The position numbers and the translations under genes were made by a program. 64,000 nt of DNA from Heliocidaris erythrogramma. Taxonomy: Eukaryota; Echinodermata; Echinoidea; Camarodonta; Echinometridae. The notes below the pieces were generated by a model. That model was given only the letters and a program-made list of their open reading frames with translations, had not been told where the DNA came from and searched no databases. Each line of letters opens with the position of its first letter. Within the stretch, counting starts at the first letter, position 1. Below, piece after piece: positions 22,861 through 33,485 of this stretch. Location of the stretch: the NCBI GenBank assembly GCA_025617745.1, contig CM046873.1, forward strand, positions 23,729,547 through 23,793,546. The letters run 5' to 3'.

Positions 22861-23844
22861 TGAAATAAATAACCCCAATTAAACAGGCAAGCAACAAAAT
22901 AAGACTTCTACAGTTTGAACGGATAAACATGATTTACTCACATTTCTTTTGTCACAGAAAGACTATGATTTCTTTGATTATCGTTTACTCAAATAAGTAG
23001 GAGACCTGTTTCCTTGATCTTGATTTTGTAGCCAAAATGTCGAATTTGAAATTTTTGAAATGGTACTCTAAACGGCGATTGAAGTAGTCCAGGTTCTGTA
23101 CGTTTGTTCTTTTTTTTTCCCCTTTCTTTTTATTCGCCCTCTCCCTCTGCTCCATACCACACAGATAGCGACTCCTCACTACTCGCGCGATCCCCACAAA
23201 TTCACACCCGTCGTTTGCGAGGGTCGATATGATATACGAATGGACTGTCTACGTTTTGACGTTGAGGGTGTATAATTTTCTAAACGTACGTAGAATATTA
23301 CAAGCGAACAGTCCAGGCAGTGGACTACGATTGAAGTTGAAAAACATCCCTTTTTTAAGGAAGACGTCGACGACGCCTTAAGCGCGAAAAAGACTCTGAC
23401 GAAGATTCTGCTAGGATCGAAAGCTCAGGCCCCTTTTGACTCCACAATAATGTAATCGCATTTTTTTGTCAACAACGGGTATGCACCTTGGAAAGCTTGC
23501 ACAGCTCTATGTATAGTTCATAGACACGTACGGGACAACGTATTCCAGTCAAATAATCTTTAAAATAGTTTAAAACACAAGTAAATTTTAATACCGAAGG
23601 ATCTGTATATAACATTCTCAAAATTCATCGTAAAGTTAGTCATTATATTAAAATATGCAGTCAAAACTAGTCCAAACATCAAAGTTTCTCCAAGTTTCTT
23701 ACCTTCTACCGACTATACCTCCTCAAACTATTCATCCGAACACATCCAGTGTACGTACGTGTATGCCGGTGGCCAAACCTAGGCATCCATATCGGTGGTA
23801 TGTCAAGGTAAAGTATCGCCGGAAGTATCGTTTCTTTATTTCGG
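22861..23844. other. Unannotated DNA
   Basis: No recognised gene or repeat. Confidence 0.5.
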
Positions 23845-24125
23845 ATACGAAATCACGTGCAGTAGTTGATTTCGTAACGAAATCACCTGCAGTAGTTGAT
23901 TTCGTAACGAAATCACCTGTAGTAGTTCATTTCGTTACGAAATCACCCGCAGTAGCTGATTCTGTAACAATATCACTTGCATTAGTTGATTTCGTAACAA
24001 AATCACTTTCAGTAGTTGATTCTGTAACAAAATCACTTGTAGTAGTTGATGAAGATTGATTTCGTAACGAAATCACTTTGTGAACTTGATTTCGTTACAA
24101 AATCATTGATTTCGTAACGTAATCA
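23845..24125 (+). repeat. 30-bp minisatellite with palindromic core
   Basis: About nine units of GATTTCGTAACGAAATCACC - TGCAGTAGTT. The core GATTTCGTAACGAAATC is a near-perfect palindrome, so every unit can form a small hairpin. Because 30 is a multiple of three, one frame stays open (a repeated KSPAVVDFVT peptide). Confidence 0.9.
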
Positions 24126-24174
24126 GTCATGCTACACTTGGCGCCCCATAGTCGAGTTGATCCTTATCTTTACT

Positions 24175-24494
24175 TCCAGTTCCAAAACACTGTGCTATTG
24201 ATTTTTGGGTAGGAGCAAGGATTTTACTTTTCTCTTGGCGTTTCTTCGATTTTGCATGGTTTTCCACCACTGTTAACTCTGCCAGCATTTGCATATATCA
24301 CAACAACGACATAATGCTCTGCTGCTACAGCCATCTAAAACTTTCAACCATCCTGCTTGTGAAGGATCGTTTTCCCATTCCTTCCCGTATGCTTATTGGC
24401 GATGTTTAGTTTGCTTATTCTTTGGCTGCTGTAATGAGCCCTCAGCCCTCCTCTTTCCTGCTTCCACGTGGCCTCCACTCTCCTTGTCACTCAT
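24175..24494 (-). pseudogene. hAT transposase N-terminus with BED-like zinc finger, broken
   Basis: Starts MSDKESGGHVEAGKRR on the minus strand. After a stop it continues with KEWENDPSQAGWLK, a Cys-x2-Cys pair (CRCCDIC) and a decayed VVEKHAKSKKHQEK-like region, the usual zinc-finger start of DUF4371-type hAT transposases. Two or more stops are present. The body lies at 18984-21205 in the same orientation, so one old transposase was split by about 3 kb of inserted or expanded repeats. It could instead come from a separate hAT copy. Confidence 0.7.
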
Positions 24495-24681
24495 ATCATC
24501 AATAAAGTAGGTCTGTCAGTTTAACAAGGCTATCTCCAATGAACATACAACGTCGATCTGCTGTATTAAATTACGGCGGTCATGAGAAACAAGAAAGATT
24601 AAGTAATTTTCAGTTCATATTCCTTATAGCTTTATCCATGCAGAGTCAAACACTGCTGCTGCTATTTGCATAAAAGCATAC

Positions 24682-25435
24682 TAGGCTAGTAGATCTACTG
24701 AAAATTACCATGGAACCCACCACTAATTGCAAAAGAAACCATCTTGGAGTTTATGATCCCAAATACAGTTTAAAATAACATACTAAAAATCACGAAAAAT
24801 CTGAGCTGTGGAACAATGCCTAATTTGCATAATTCAAAATGGCCGCCATTTAGCCTATTTTCGCATACTCCATCAAGATTCCAGCCTGTATCTCGGCATA
24901 AGAGAGTCGAGAAACGCTCATTTTAGTGGCTATATATAGGTTTTATGGGTCAAGGAGTACGAAAAAGGAAATATTAAAGAGACATAATTATGTTATCAAG
25001 CCTAATTTGCATAAATTTACATAAAAAGTCTTCAAAATGGCCGCCAATTTGAACATTATGTCAATTTATTCTATATATTTTGGAATAAAAGAGAAATACA
25101 GGGCTAAAATTTGTAGCTATATGATCTTTGTTTGATCAGAGAATCTGACTAAAGTCTAATTAGGAAAATTCTCCTTACCTTGAATTCCCAATTTGCATAA
25201 ATTTGCATATTTACAAAAATGTTTTATTAATTTGCTAATTCATCTGCTTTGGTCTGTATTTTCGGATTAGAAGATCAAAGAATCATCATTTTGATGCCTG
25301 TAGTAAAGTTTTGTAGTATAATGAACATGATAAAATCAATGTCATATAATTTAGCTATGTGTCCACACATGATTTGCATTAATTTGCATATTTATTTCAA
25401 TAAATGGCGACCAATAGCCCTATTTCAAGAGTGGT
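24682..25435 (+). repeat. Left arm with ~180-bp subrepeats
   Basis: The phrases AATTTGCATAAATTTGCAT and AAAATGGCCGCC recur about every 180 bp (near 24820, 25005, 25190, 25375), so the arm itself is a degenerate tandem array. It mirrors 29000-30018. Confidence 0.8.
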
Positions 25436-25779
25436 AGATGTTGAAATAGCGGTATATCCACATGTTTATCGGAACAGGGAAACGGATGAAAGAAATTTTT
25501 ACAATTTCCAGACATCCTTTTACTTATACTTATTTTACCCATAATTGCACCAAACCTTGCTAGGCTTGGTACAGCCCCCTGCAATTTCTGGCATCCCTGG
25601 CAGTCTTCTGAAGTTTTAACAAATCACGCACCCCTAGCCATTCGAGAGCCAACATTCACTACATTGGGACCCCCATTCCATTTATCTGGACAATACAATC
25701 AAAATGAACTATATTTATTTAATTCAAAATACCTGTCAAAATTGCCATAAATATAACCATTATTGGGGGGGGGGGGGGT

Positions 25780-25898
25780 CGCTAGAGACCTTGGACACTC
25801 TCCGATTCAACCGCTTCCACCAGAAGGTTGCATCTAGTACAACAAGTATACATCCTAGTAGCTTGCCTCCCACCCCAAGTCGAAATGAAATAGGGTAA
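25780..25898 (+). pseudogene. CXC-like protein relic, upstream piece
   Basis: Encodes LDTLRFNRFHQKVASSTTS and then SIHPSSLPPT. This is the usual lead-in to the cysteine-rich domain at 28470-28803 in a protein family of unknown function seen in many invertebrate genomes (family recall from memory). Reading continuity fails at the start of the TAGG minisatellite. No canonical donor was seen at the break, so I read it as an insertion or expansion break, not a clean intron. Confidence 0.6.
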
Positions 25899-27105
25899 AA
25901 ATAGGAAAAATACAAAAAAATTACCAACGGAAATATATTTTTTCCCTATTTTTTTTCCTATTTTGTATAGCGTAGAGATAGCTACTTGTAATAGGATAAA
26001 AATAGGATTGAAACAGATTTTTCCTATTTTTTCCCCTATTTTTATTCCAAGAAAATAGGATAAAACCAGAAAGAAAATAGTCCTTCGAAATTATTCCGGA
26101 AATAGGAAAAAAACAAAAATAGGATGGAAATAGGATTAAATTAGGTGAAAACTAGGTAGAAAATAGGGGAAAACACGTTGAAGAAAATAGTGGGAGATGG
26201 AAAATAGGAAAAATATAGAAATAAAATAGTGGAAAACTAGGCAGAAAATAGGATAAAATTTGATTGAGAAATAGGATAAAATAGGAGGAAATAGGAATTG
26301 AATAATGGGAAACTACAGAAAAAATAGGACAAAAACAGGAATAAAATAGTGGAAGACTAGGCAGAAAATAGATTGAATCTAATTTAGAAAATGCAATGTA
26401 ATAGGGAAAAACTAGGGAGAAAATAGGAAAAATCTACAAAGAAAATAGGAAAACCAGATTGAGAAACTAGGATAAAACTTGATTAAGAAAATAAAAATAG
26501 GGAAAAACTAGAATGAAAATAGGGTGAAAATTGGGATTGAATAATGGGAAACTAGAGAGAAAATAGGACAAAAACAGGAATAAAATAGTGGAAAACTAGG
26601 CAGAAAATAGGTTAAACCTAATTGAGAAAATACAAATAAGGAATAGGGAAAAACTAGGGAGAAAATACAAAGAAAATAGGAAAACCAGATTGAGAAACTA
26701 GGATAAAACTTGATTAAGAAAATAAAAATAGGGAAAAACTAGAATGAAAATAGGGTGAAAATTGGGATTGAATAATGGGAAACTAGAGAGAAAATAGGAC
26801 AAAAACAGGAATAAAATAGTGGAAAACTAGGCAGAAAATAGGTTAAACCTAATTGAGAAAATACAAATAAGGAATAGGGAAAAACTAGGGAGAAAATACA
26901 AAGAAAATAGGAAAACCAGATTGAGAAACTAGGATAAAACTTGATTAAGAAAATAAAAATAGGGAAAAACTAGAATGAAAATAGGGTGAAAATTTGGATT
27001 GAATAATGGGAAACTAGAGAGAAAATGGGGCAAAAACAGGAATAAAATAGTGGAAAACTAGGCAGAAAATAGGTTAAACTTAATTGAGCAAATACAAAGA
27101 GGAAG
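25890..27105 (+). repeat. AAAATAGG minisatellite, left block
   Basis: Arrays built from AAAATAGGAAAAACTAGG variants. From 26454 to about 27100 the array has a higher-order period of 231 bp (CCAGATTGAGAAACTAGG starts near 26454, 26685 and 26916). Almost no C on the + strand. Confidence 0.9.
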
Positions 27106-27114
27106 ACCTCCTCA

Positions 27115-27330
27115 CAACCCAGGTCGAAAATCCTATAGACAGAATTTCTATAGGTCCCATAGAGACCCATGTCTCTATAGGTTTCTATATGGAAATGGTA
27201 TATGGGACACCCATAGAAATCCTATGGGTGTCTATGGGACTGATAATCCTGTAGGTTTCTATAGGTCCAATAAGAAATCCTGTAGGTTTCTATAGGACCT
27301 ATAGAAAACCAATAAGAAAATAATTAACTA
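27115..27330. repeat. CCTATAGAAACC phrase array
   Basis: Variants of CCTATAGAAACC and its complement GGTTTCTATAGG alternate within about 200 bp, so the block is self-complementary. It lies between the two TAGG minisatellite blocks. Confidence 0.75.
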
Positions 27331-27780
27331 TAAGATTAATATAATAATTAATCTTTTGGTGTCTGTGGGTGTCTACAGGAACAATCACATGACATTATTA
27401 ATTATTATTTTATTAATCCTATCTTGTAATCATATCCTATCCTACTCCTATAAATCCTATAGCCTACATCCTATGTCCTATACCTAGCTACTAAGCAATT
27501 GTATCACATTCATTATATATAGGGACATAGTTGTAGTGCTATAAAAAAATGGTTACTGACTAGATTACACTTTTATTATTAAAATTGATTTACACTTTTA
27601 TTAATGAAATATGAAAATGCCTTTTGAAATTGTGTACAACATTACAATAGTTTAATGTAAGTAAAATTTCTATCAAAGTTCAAATCTTAATCCCAAATCT
27701 AAATGTATTTATCTATTTCCACTAGTTTTCATATTTTAGATTGTTATTCATGAATATTCATGATTGATTAGGACCTATAG
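27331..27780. other. AT-rich spacer inside the 5.3-kb structure
   Basis: No coding or repeat feature recognised. Confidence 0.5.
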
Positions 27781-28465
27781 AAACCAATAGTTGGGAAACT
27801 AGAATAAAACTAGTGCTGGAAAAGATAAAGTTTGGAAAATATTATAAAACTAGTGTTAGCAAAAGTACAGAAGTCAGGAAACTAGAATAAAACTATAGTG
27901 CTGGAAAAAATAAAGTTTGGAAAATAGGATAAAACTAGTGCTGGATCAAGGGGAAAGATAAAAGTTTGGAAAATAGTACAAAACTAGTTTTAGAATAATG
28001 AGAAAACTAGGATGAAACTAGAGCTAGCCTGAAAAATAGGATAAAACTATTTTTTTGACAAAAATGAAAAGTGCAAAAACTAGGGAAAAAATAGTCCGGA
28101 GAGAAATGAGGTCTAAAAAATAGGAAAAAATCAGAAAATGGCCTCAAAATAGGCCTATTTCTATAATATTTTCCATGGGAAATAGGATAAAAATAGGCCT
28201 ATTTTCCTGAAATAGGAATAAAATAGGTGAAAAATTAAAAAAATAGCCTAAAATTACTTCTATTTTCTTCCTATTTCCGAGGGAAATACAATAAAAATAG
28301 GCCTATTTTCCTTAGAATAGGAAGAAAATAGGTGAAAAATAAAAAAAATAGCCTAAAATAGATCTAATTTTTCATATTTTCCAAAGAAAATAGGAAAAAA
28401 ATAGGCCTATTTTCGTTTAAATAGGAATAAAATAGGGAAAAAATAGGGAAAAAATATATTTTCAC
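27781..28465 (+). repeat. AAAATAGG minisatellite, right block
   Basis: Continues the same TAGG-type phrase (ATAGGATAAAACTAGTGC, AAATAGGCCTATTTTCC variants) up to the start of the cysteine-rich ORF. Confidence 0.9.
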
Positions 28466-28803
28466 ACTTCCGAAAACTACTGGGGACATCCTCAGCAGCT
28501 CAGTATCACAGCCAATGTGTTTATCTTCAGGTCCAACAATGGAGTGGAGTTGATATATGTGCTGAGAATTGGGGATGGAAGAATGTCGACGAGATGTTGG
28601 TGCCCATTCAGACTGATATGAAGCCAGCTCCCGAATGTCTTCTGAAAGTAATCAGCTGTAGCTGCAAGGCAGGATGTACAGGACTGAAATGTTCCTGCAG
28701 GAAATACGGGATGCAATGCTCCCCAGCATGTGTTATGTGTAAAGGACTTCATTGCACCAATGTGGCACTTCCTGATCCAGAAAGTGATTTCGAGGATGAA
28801 TAA
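28466..28803 (+). pseudogene. CXC-like cysteine-rich C-terminal domain
   Basis: The frame opens in the minisatellite at about 28468 and runs to TAA at 28801-28803 (about 111 residues). It reads SSAAQYHSQCVYLQVQQW, then WGWKNVDEMLVPIQTD, PAPECLLKVI, and a dense cysteine block: CSCKAGCTGLKCSCRKYG followed by four more cysteines. The tail is acidic (ESDFEDE) and ends the protein. The cysteine spacing recalls tesmin/TSO1 CXC domains, but the function of this family is not known to me. This piece has no stop; the gene is broken because its upstream part is 2.6 kb away across the minisatellite. It could be expressed from an unseen promoter; there is no evidence for that. Confidence 0.7.
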
Positions 28804-28999
28804 AATGACTTAAAATCCAACAGAGCTGGTTAAAGGTACATCTACAGACTTTGATCGCTGCATGGCTTTTGGAATTGAAAGTGATGCAAATTATTTTATC
28901 TTTTTAAGCTTTTTATCCCGATATAACCCAGAAAATGTTAATCGATCCAGAAATCTTAATCAATAAATAGTACTACAAGATTACAAACTTACCCCTGGG

Positions 29000-30018
29000 T
29001 CATTTTAGGGCATTTTGTTTTTCAGCTAGAAAATTTGAGAACAATTGATTTAGATGTTAGTTTATCGTAAAATTACACATATTATGGTGCCCATCATGAA
29101 GGAATAAGATGTGCAAATTATGTCTCATTACATGGCTCTATTTGGATGATATATATATTTTTTTATCATTTTCCATAACCCACAGAACCTCTCTATAGAC
29201 TTAAATATTCTTTGTCTCTGCAGGTTCTCTGGCTAAAAAAATTGATATATTTTATCAAAACAATGCTTCTATCAGTCTTATATTCCAAGATATTGATATA
29301 AAAAACAACATTCAGATTATCGGCCATTTTAAAACAAAATATGCAAATTTATGCAAATTAGGCATATCACAATAACATGCCTCTAATATTAACTTAATTA
29401 ATTATTAATTGACCTCAAAGCATTTGTGTAGTCAGAATAGTGAAGTTTGCTTGACTCTGCAATCTGCCATACTTATACTTACTGATTAGTGGTCATTTTT
29501 CCATTATTTTATGCAAATTTATGCAAATAAGGAAGTTAATGAAAGATGTATAATCTGGATAAAGCATTAAATAAGCAGGTACACTAGCTCAACAAAATAT
29601 ATTTACAAAATATTTACAAAAATATTGCCTCTTCCAGTCTTATATTCCAAGATAATGATATAATACAGCATTCATGTTGGGAAAATATGTAAATTTATGC
29701 AAATTAGGTATGATATTACATTTATGTACCTCTTATACTACCTTAATTATTTTCCTTGACCCCTAAAACATTGGGGTAGTCACAAAAAAGAAGTTTCTAT
29801 GACTTTTCAACCCTGGGCTAAAGGCTGGAATATCTGTGGGATATGCCAAAATAGGCCAAATGGCGGCCATTTTGAATTATGCAAATTAGACATTGTTCCA
29901 CAGCTCCGATTTTTCGTGATTTTTAGTATGTTATTTTAACCCATATTTTGAGTAAAAAAAACTTTGATTGGTTTCTTTTGCAATTAGTGGTGGGTCTATC
30001 ACTAGATCTACTGGCCTA
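29000..30018 (-). repeat. Right arm with ~180-bp subrepeats
   Basis: Reverse complement of the left arm, with its phrase ATTTATGCAAATTAGG near 29350, 29520, 29700 and 29885. It is longer than the left arm by one or more subrepeats. Confidence 0.8.
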
Positions 30019-30164
30019 TACGGTATTGGCTGAAAGCGGCGCGGGGGCGCCCCTATTGTCCTAACCCGATTTGGGGGAAACCCATCCTGATTGGCTGAAA
30101 GCTTAATGTATACAGTAAGCGTATTGGTATGCAAAGTATGCATGTACTTTGCGCTAGACTGAGT

Positions 30165-32078
30165 AGGTTGAAAGCATAACTCCGTTGGTGAAAATCACAA
30201 GAGAGGCAAAAATGTACGCTTGCTATGTGTTTGGAAATGGGCTTTTTATGTACATAGAGAGAGACAATGGGTACCAAAAGGGGTCAAAATAGGTAGTACT
30301 ATTACGCCTATCTTCTGAAATTGCAAAAAATGTAAAATTATCGTACATTTGACCGTTCTTGAGATTATTGATCGTACATCGTACAGAGGGCCAAATTATC
30401 GTACAAATACGATAATTATCGTACACCTGGCAACGCTGGACTATACATTGATGTAATATACAGACAGGATGTTTCGTCTATTCTTTGGGGGTTGGGCGAA
30501 CTAAATATATGGGCTACACTAGGGACAACTCGGCATCGCCGAGCGGTAAGGTTTCCCTAGTTGATGTGCCGCTATACACCGGAGCATGAAATAGCCTAGA
30601 CCGAAAATCCGTCTATTTCGTTCGGGGATATGCTCCGCTGAGACTACGTCTGGCTTCACGGAATCCCTCTCCGACATATACCGAAGTCTGCCCTAAGCAC
30701 TCCCGTTTGGGTCTTAAATACGAAGAGTGCTCAGTCCCGAAATAAAGCACGCGTATATATTGTGGTCCATGTCCATCGGCCCAGAGGGAACGGTTATAGT
30801 CTTAATCAAGATGTTTGTATTTTTTTATTTTCTTTATTGTTTTCTTCTTTTTCTGGACATCGCTTTTGGTAAAGCAGTAACTAAGGGCATAAGTTTGATA
30901 TTGTCCCTTCAAATACAAACTTACGTCCCAAAACAGATAGGAATCAACTCTAACTGCACCAGGGGGAGAGGGAGAGAGTTGGGAGGGGGGGGGGGGGGGG
31001 CTAGGACTAGATGTTTGTATTTTTGTTAAAGTTATTTGCTTGAAATTTATTAAGCTCTACAGGGGCGGATCCAGGATTTTCCAATAGGGGGGGCCGGAAA
31101 TTTGAAAATTGCAAAGTTCAATCACCAATTACATCAACTCATTACATAGGAGTACCGTACCTGTATCTGCGCGCCGCTCAATTTCGAACTCGACGTTTCA
31201 GTTTCAGTTTCAGTTTAGTTTATTTCCAGTGAGAAACTAAGGAGATAGGAGATAGCGCGCAAATTCCATGACCAAATAAATACTACTAGTATTCTAAGCA
31301 TAATAAAGCTAGCGATGCGACCTGTCTGATTGAAGGTGACAGGTGTCTCTTGTACAAATTAATATACGAATTTCTGCGAGGACTGAGAGCTAGAGCGCTA
31401 GCTAGATAGAGAAGGCGCTAGATTTAGCGCTGCTATAGAGATCATCGATAACCAACGAATGCGCGCAATTTCACAATATCAATGTGCGCGCGCAATGTGT
31501 ACCCGTACGTACTCCCAGCATTTCCCGATGTAGAGCTTTGCCCCTCAAACAAATAAAGGGCTTCCAAATTTTTGGGACTGGCCCAACCGCCCAAAATGTC
31601 CTTATTCTGCCGCTCTTTGAAGGTGTCAGGCGGCCTCATCAAGAGTGATTTAGCACTAACCTTATCGAAAATAAAACTTGACATCTATGTGTGGCCGCCC
31701 CTTTATTCAATAACGGCTTCAAATGCCCCATGAATGACAACCTCCCCCCCCCCCCCCCCCCCCGGATCTGCCGATCGCACTTGTGCAGGTTCTGCTCCAC
31801 TTTGTAGGGGGCCAAGCTCAGCGTTGCCAGGTGTACAATAATTTTCGTATTTGTACGATAATTTGGCGCTCTGTACGATGTACGATCAATAATTTAGAAA
31901 AAAGGTGAAATGTACGATAATTTTACATTTTGCAATTTAAGAAGACGTGCTAGTACCCCCTGTTTTGACCCTTTTTGGTACCCATTGTCTCTAAAATAAA
32001 AAAAAAAACATTTCCAAACACATAGGAAGCGTACATTTTTGCCTCTCTTGTAATTTTCACCCCCGGAGTTATGCTTTC
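30165..32078. mobile_element. 1.9-kb element with ~270-bp inverted arms
   Basis: The left arm (30165-30440) and right arm (31812-32078) are inverted copies. Shared landmarks are GAAAGCATAACTCCG, CAAGAGAGGCAAAAATGTAC, CAATGGGTACCAAAA, CGTACAAATACGA and CCTGGCAACGCTGG. The middle has no transposase. It includes a GC-richer block (30520-30760) with short self-complementary pieces, a G tract near 30986, a GGCGGATCCAGG repeat near 31065 and a C tract near 31743-31763. Confidence 0.75.
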
Positions 32079-32204
32079 ACGCCATATGTCGAGTACGACT
32101 AGAGTGCAGAGCTTTAATATCGCATGGTACTATAGTCTGGGAGCCTGTCCCGTAATAGTCACCCCATTTTACCCATAAGATTTTACCCCGCAAAGTTACT
32201 TAGA

Positions 32205-32480
32205 CCATCTAAGTCATTGACAAAAAGGTTGTCAGACAGACTGTAGCCGCTGGGTTTGGCCTCCAGAGCCCCCAAAAGAGACCCCAAAGTCGGGTCGATT
32301 TCATCCCATCTCCCCCATGCAACAAACTTTGTCAGTAGGAAGTAGTATGTCTGGACATTACAAAACATAAAAAACTGACAAAAAAATTCCGTTGGGATGG
32401 GGTGTCGATCAGACGGCCCCTAAAAACTGGGGTAAAATTATCCCCTTGAAGCCCAGGGACCAAATTTTGTTAGAAGGAAG
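32205..32480. repeat. Dispersed repeat, partner of 16856-17060
   Basis: Same landmarks and orientation as the earlier copy (GCCTCCAGAGCCCCCAAAA, AAAGTCGGGTCGATTTCA, GGAAGTAGTATGTCTGGAC). This copy extends further to the right. Confidence 0.75.
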
Positions 32481-32696
32481 AGCTATGTATGTACATTCCA
32501 AACAAAAAAACTGACAAAATTGTCTCCCGGGAAGGGGGTGTCAGACCCCCTGAAATGAAAACCCTTTGCCCTTTGACAAAGCTTTGCCCCACCAAAGGCT
32601 CTGTATGTAAAGAAAGACCCTTTTCTTACCTTCTGACTATGATAACTCAAAAGTGTTCTATTCAATTCACTTAAATGTTCATAACATAATTTTGAG

Positions 32697-33090
32697 TATA
32701 ATAATATTCTTGAGGTGCAATTAGGTGTTAATTGGTCTTTTGATTAATAAGTTATTAAATTGTGAAAAATGAAAAATGTATTGCTTTCTCAAAAGTAGCC
32801 CCCAAATATTGTCAGGATTATGTCAACACACCCATTGCCCATCTTCACCTCTTTGACAAGGCATAAAAGAAGAGCTTTTCAGGTAGGTCTATCTGTGGTG
32901 TGTGACTGCCAGACTGAAATGTACTTTTTATGTGTTGATTGCACAGACACCCAGCAAGCTGCTCTATCATGCCTTGTTGGATGGTCATTGAGTGTTTACA
33001 TAATCCTGACAATATTTTTTGGCTACTTTTGAGAGAGCAATACATTTTTCATAATTTGTTAACTAATTGCACCTCAAGAATATTATTATA
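32697..33090. mobile_element. MITE with TATAATAATATTC ends (394 bp)
   Basis: Both ends carry the inverted sequence TATAATAATATTCTTGAGG and inner inverted blocks (ATTGCTTTCTCAAAAGTAGC against GCTACTTTTGAGAGAGCAAT; GTCAGGATTATGT against ACATAATCCTGAC). Non-coding. It directly abuts the tRNA-bearing element. Confidence 0.85.
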
Positions 33091-33481
33091 ATTTGTAAAC
33101 AAATTTTTTTTAGGCATTTTACTCCCAGTGTTAAAGATCGTATGCTCGATCTGTAATGAAAAACACAAGTCAGAAAAAATTGGAACCAGCGGGATTCGAA
33201 CCTGTCATCTACTGCTTGCCGGGCAGCGACTTAACCACCAGGCTATTCTGGTTCACGGCCAAGTCACGATGAACTGGAATCAAATACCCAAGATCCTCTT
33301 CTTTCTGACTCATTAATATTCAAACGGTCCGCCGTAGACAATGGTTAGTAAACGAAGAAGCTTGTTGGGAGGAATTTTAATTTGTAAACAAATTTTTAGG
33401 CATTTTACTCTTTTCATTACAGATCGAGCATACGATCTTTAACACTGGGAGTAAAATGCCCAAAAATTTGTTTACAAATTA
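33090..33481 (-). mobile_element. Inverted-repeat element carrying a tRNA-like sequence, copy 1
   Basis: About 70-bp inverted ends (AATTTGTAAACAAAT ... CCCAGTGTTAAAGATCGTAT ... GCTCGATCTGTAATGAAAA, mirrored at 33411-33481) enclose a tRNA-like sequence. An extra direct half-copy of the outer end lies at about 33379-33410. The same element occurs three more times at 51568-52258. Confidence 0.85.
33182..33254 (-). tRNA. tRNA-like sequence (pseudo-tRNA in a repeat)
   Basis: On the minus strand a 7-bp acceptor stem GAACCAG / CTGGTTC encloses TAGCCTGGTGG (A-box-like) and GGTTCGAATCC (perfect B box). The anticodon stem CTGC/GCAG encloses CCGGCAA. Two extra bases after the acceptor stem and a poor T stem argue against a functional tRNA. 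Reading frames across it give the spurious EPAGFEP...YCLPGSDLTTRL peptide. It is best seen as the Pol III head of a SINE-like element. Confidence 0.6.
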
Positions 33482-33485
33482 AAAA

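Larger units (their letters stand above)
24682..30018. mobile_element. 5.3-kb inverted-repeat structure carrying a CXC-like gene relic
   Basis: The outer ends are inverted: TAGGCTAGTAGATCTACTG at 24682 and TAGGCCAGTAGATCTAGTG read inward from 30018. Inversion continues for hundreds of bases (ACCCACCACTAATTGC, AAAAATCACGAAAAATC, AATTCAAAATGGCCGCCATT on both sides). TAC flanks both ends but is too short to trust as a target duplication. The interior has a split cysteine-rich ORF and a large minisatellite. It looks like a DNA transposon with long complex inverted repeats; no transposase motif was recognised. Confidence 0.75.

Noticed and set aside
23655-24059. 134-codon frame with KSPAVVDFVT repeats
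   Set aside because: Open only because the minisatellite unit is 30 bp; the upstream part shows no family and no splice or promoter signal.
25890-28465. CRISPR-like or satellite array
   Set aside because: No constant repeat with unique spacers; units vary continuously, as in a minisatellite, and the context is eukaryotic.
33182-33254. Functional nuclear tRNA gene
   Set aside because: Extra bases after the acceptor stem, weak T stem, unusual anticodon loop lacking U33, and several copies within a repeat family; called tRNA-like instead.
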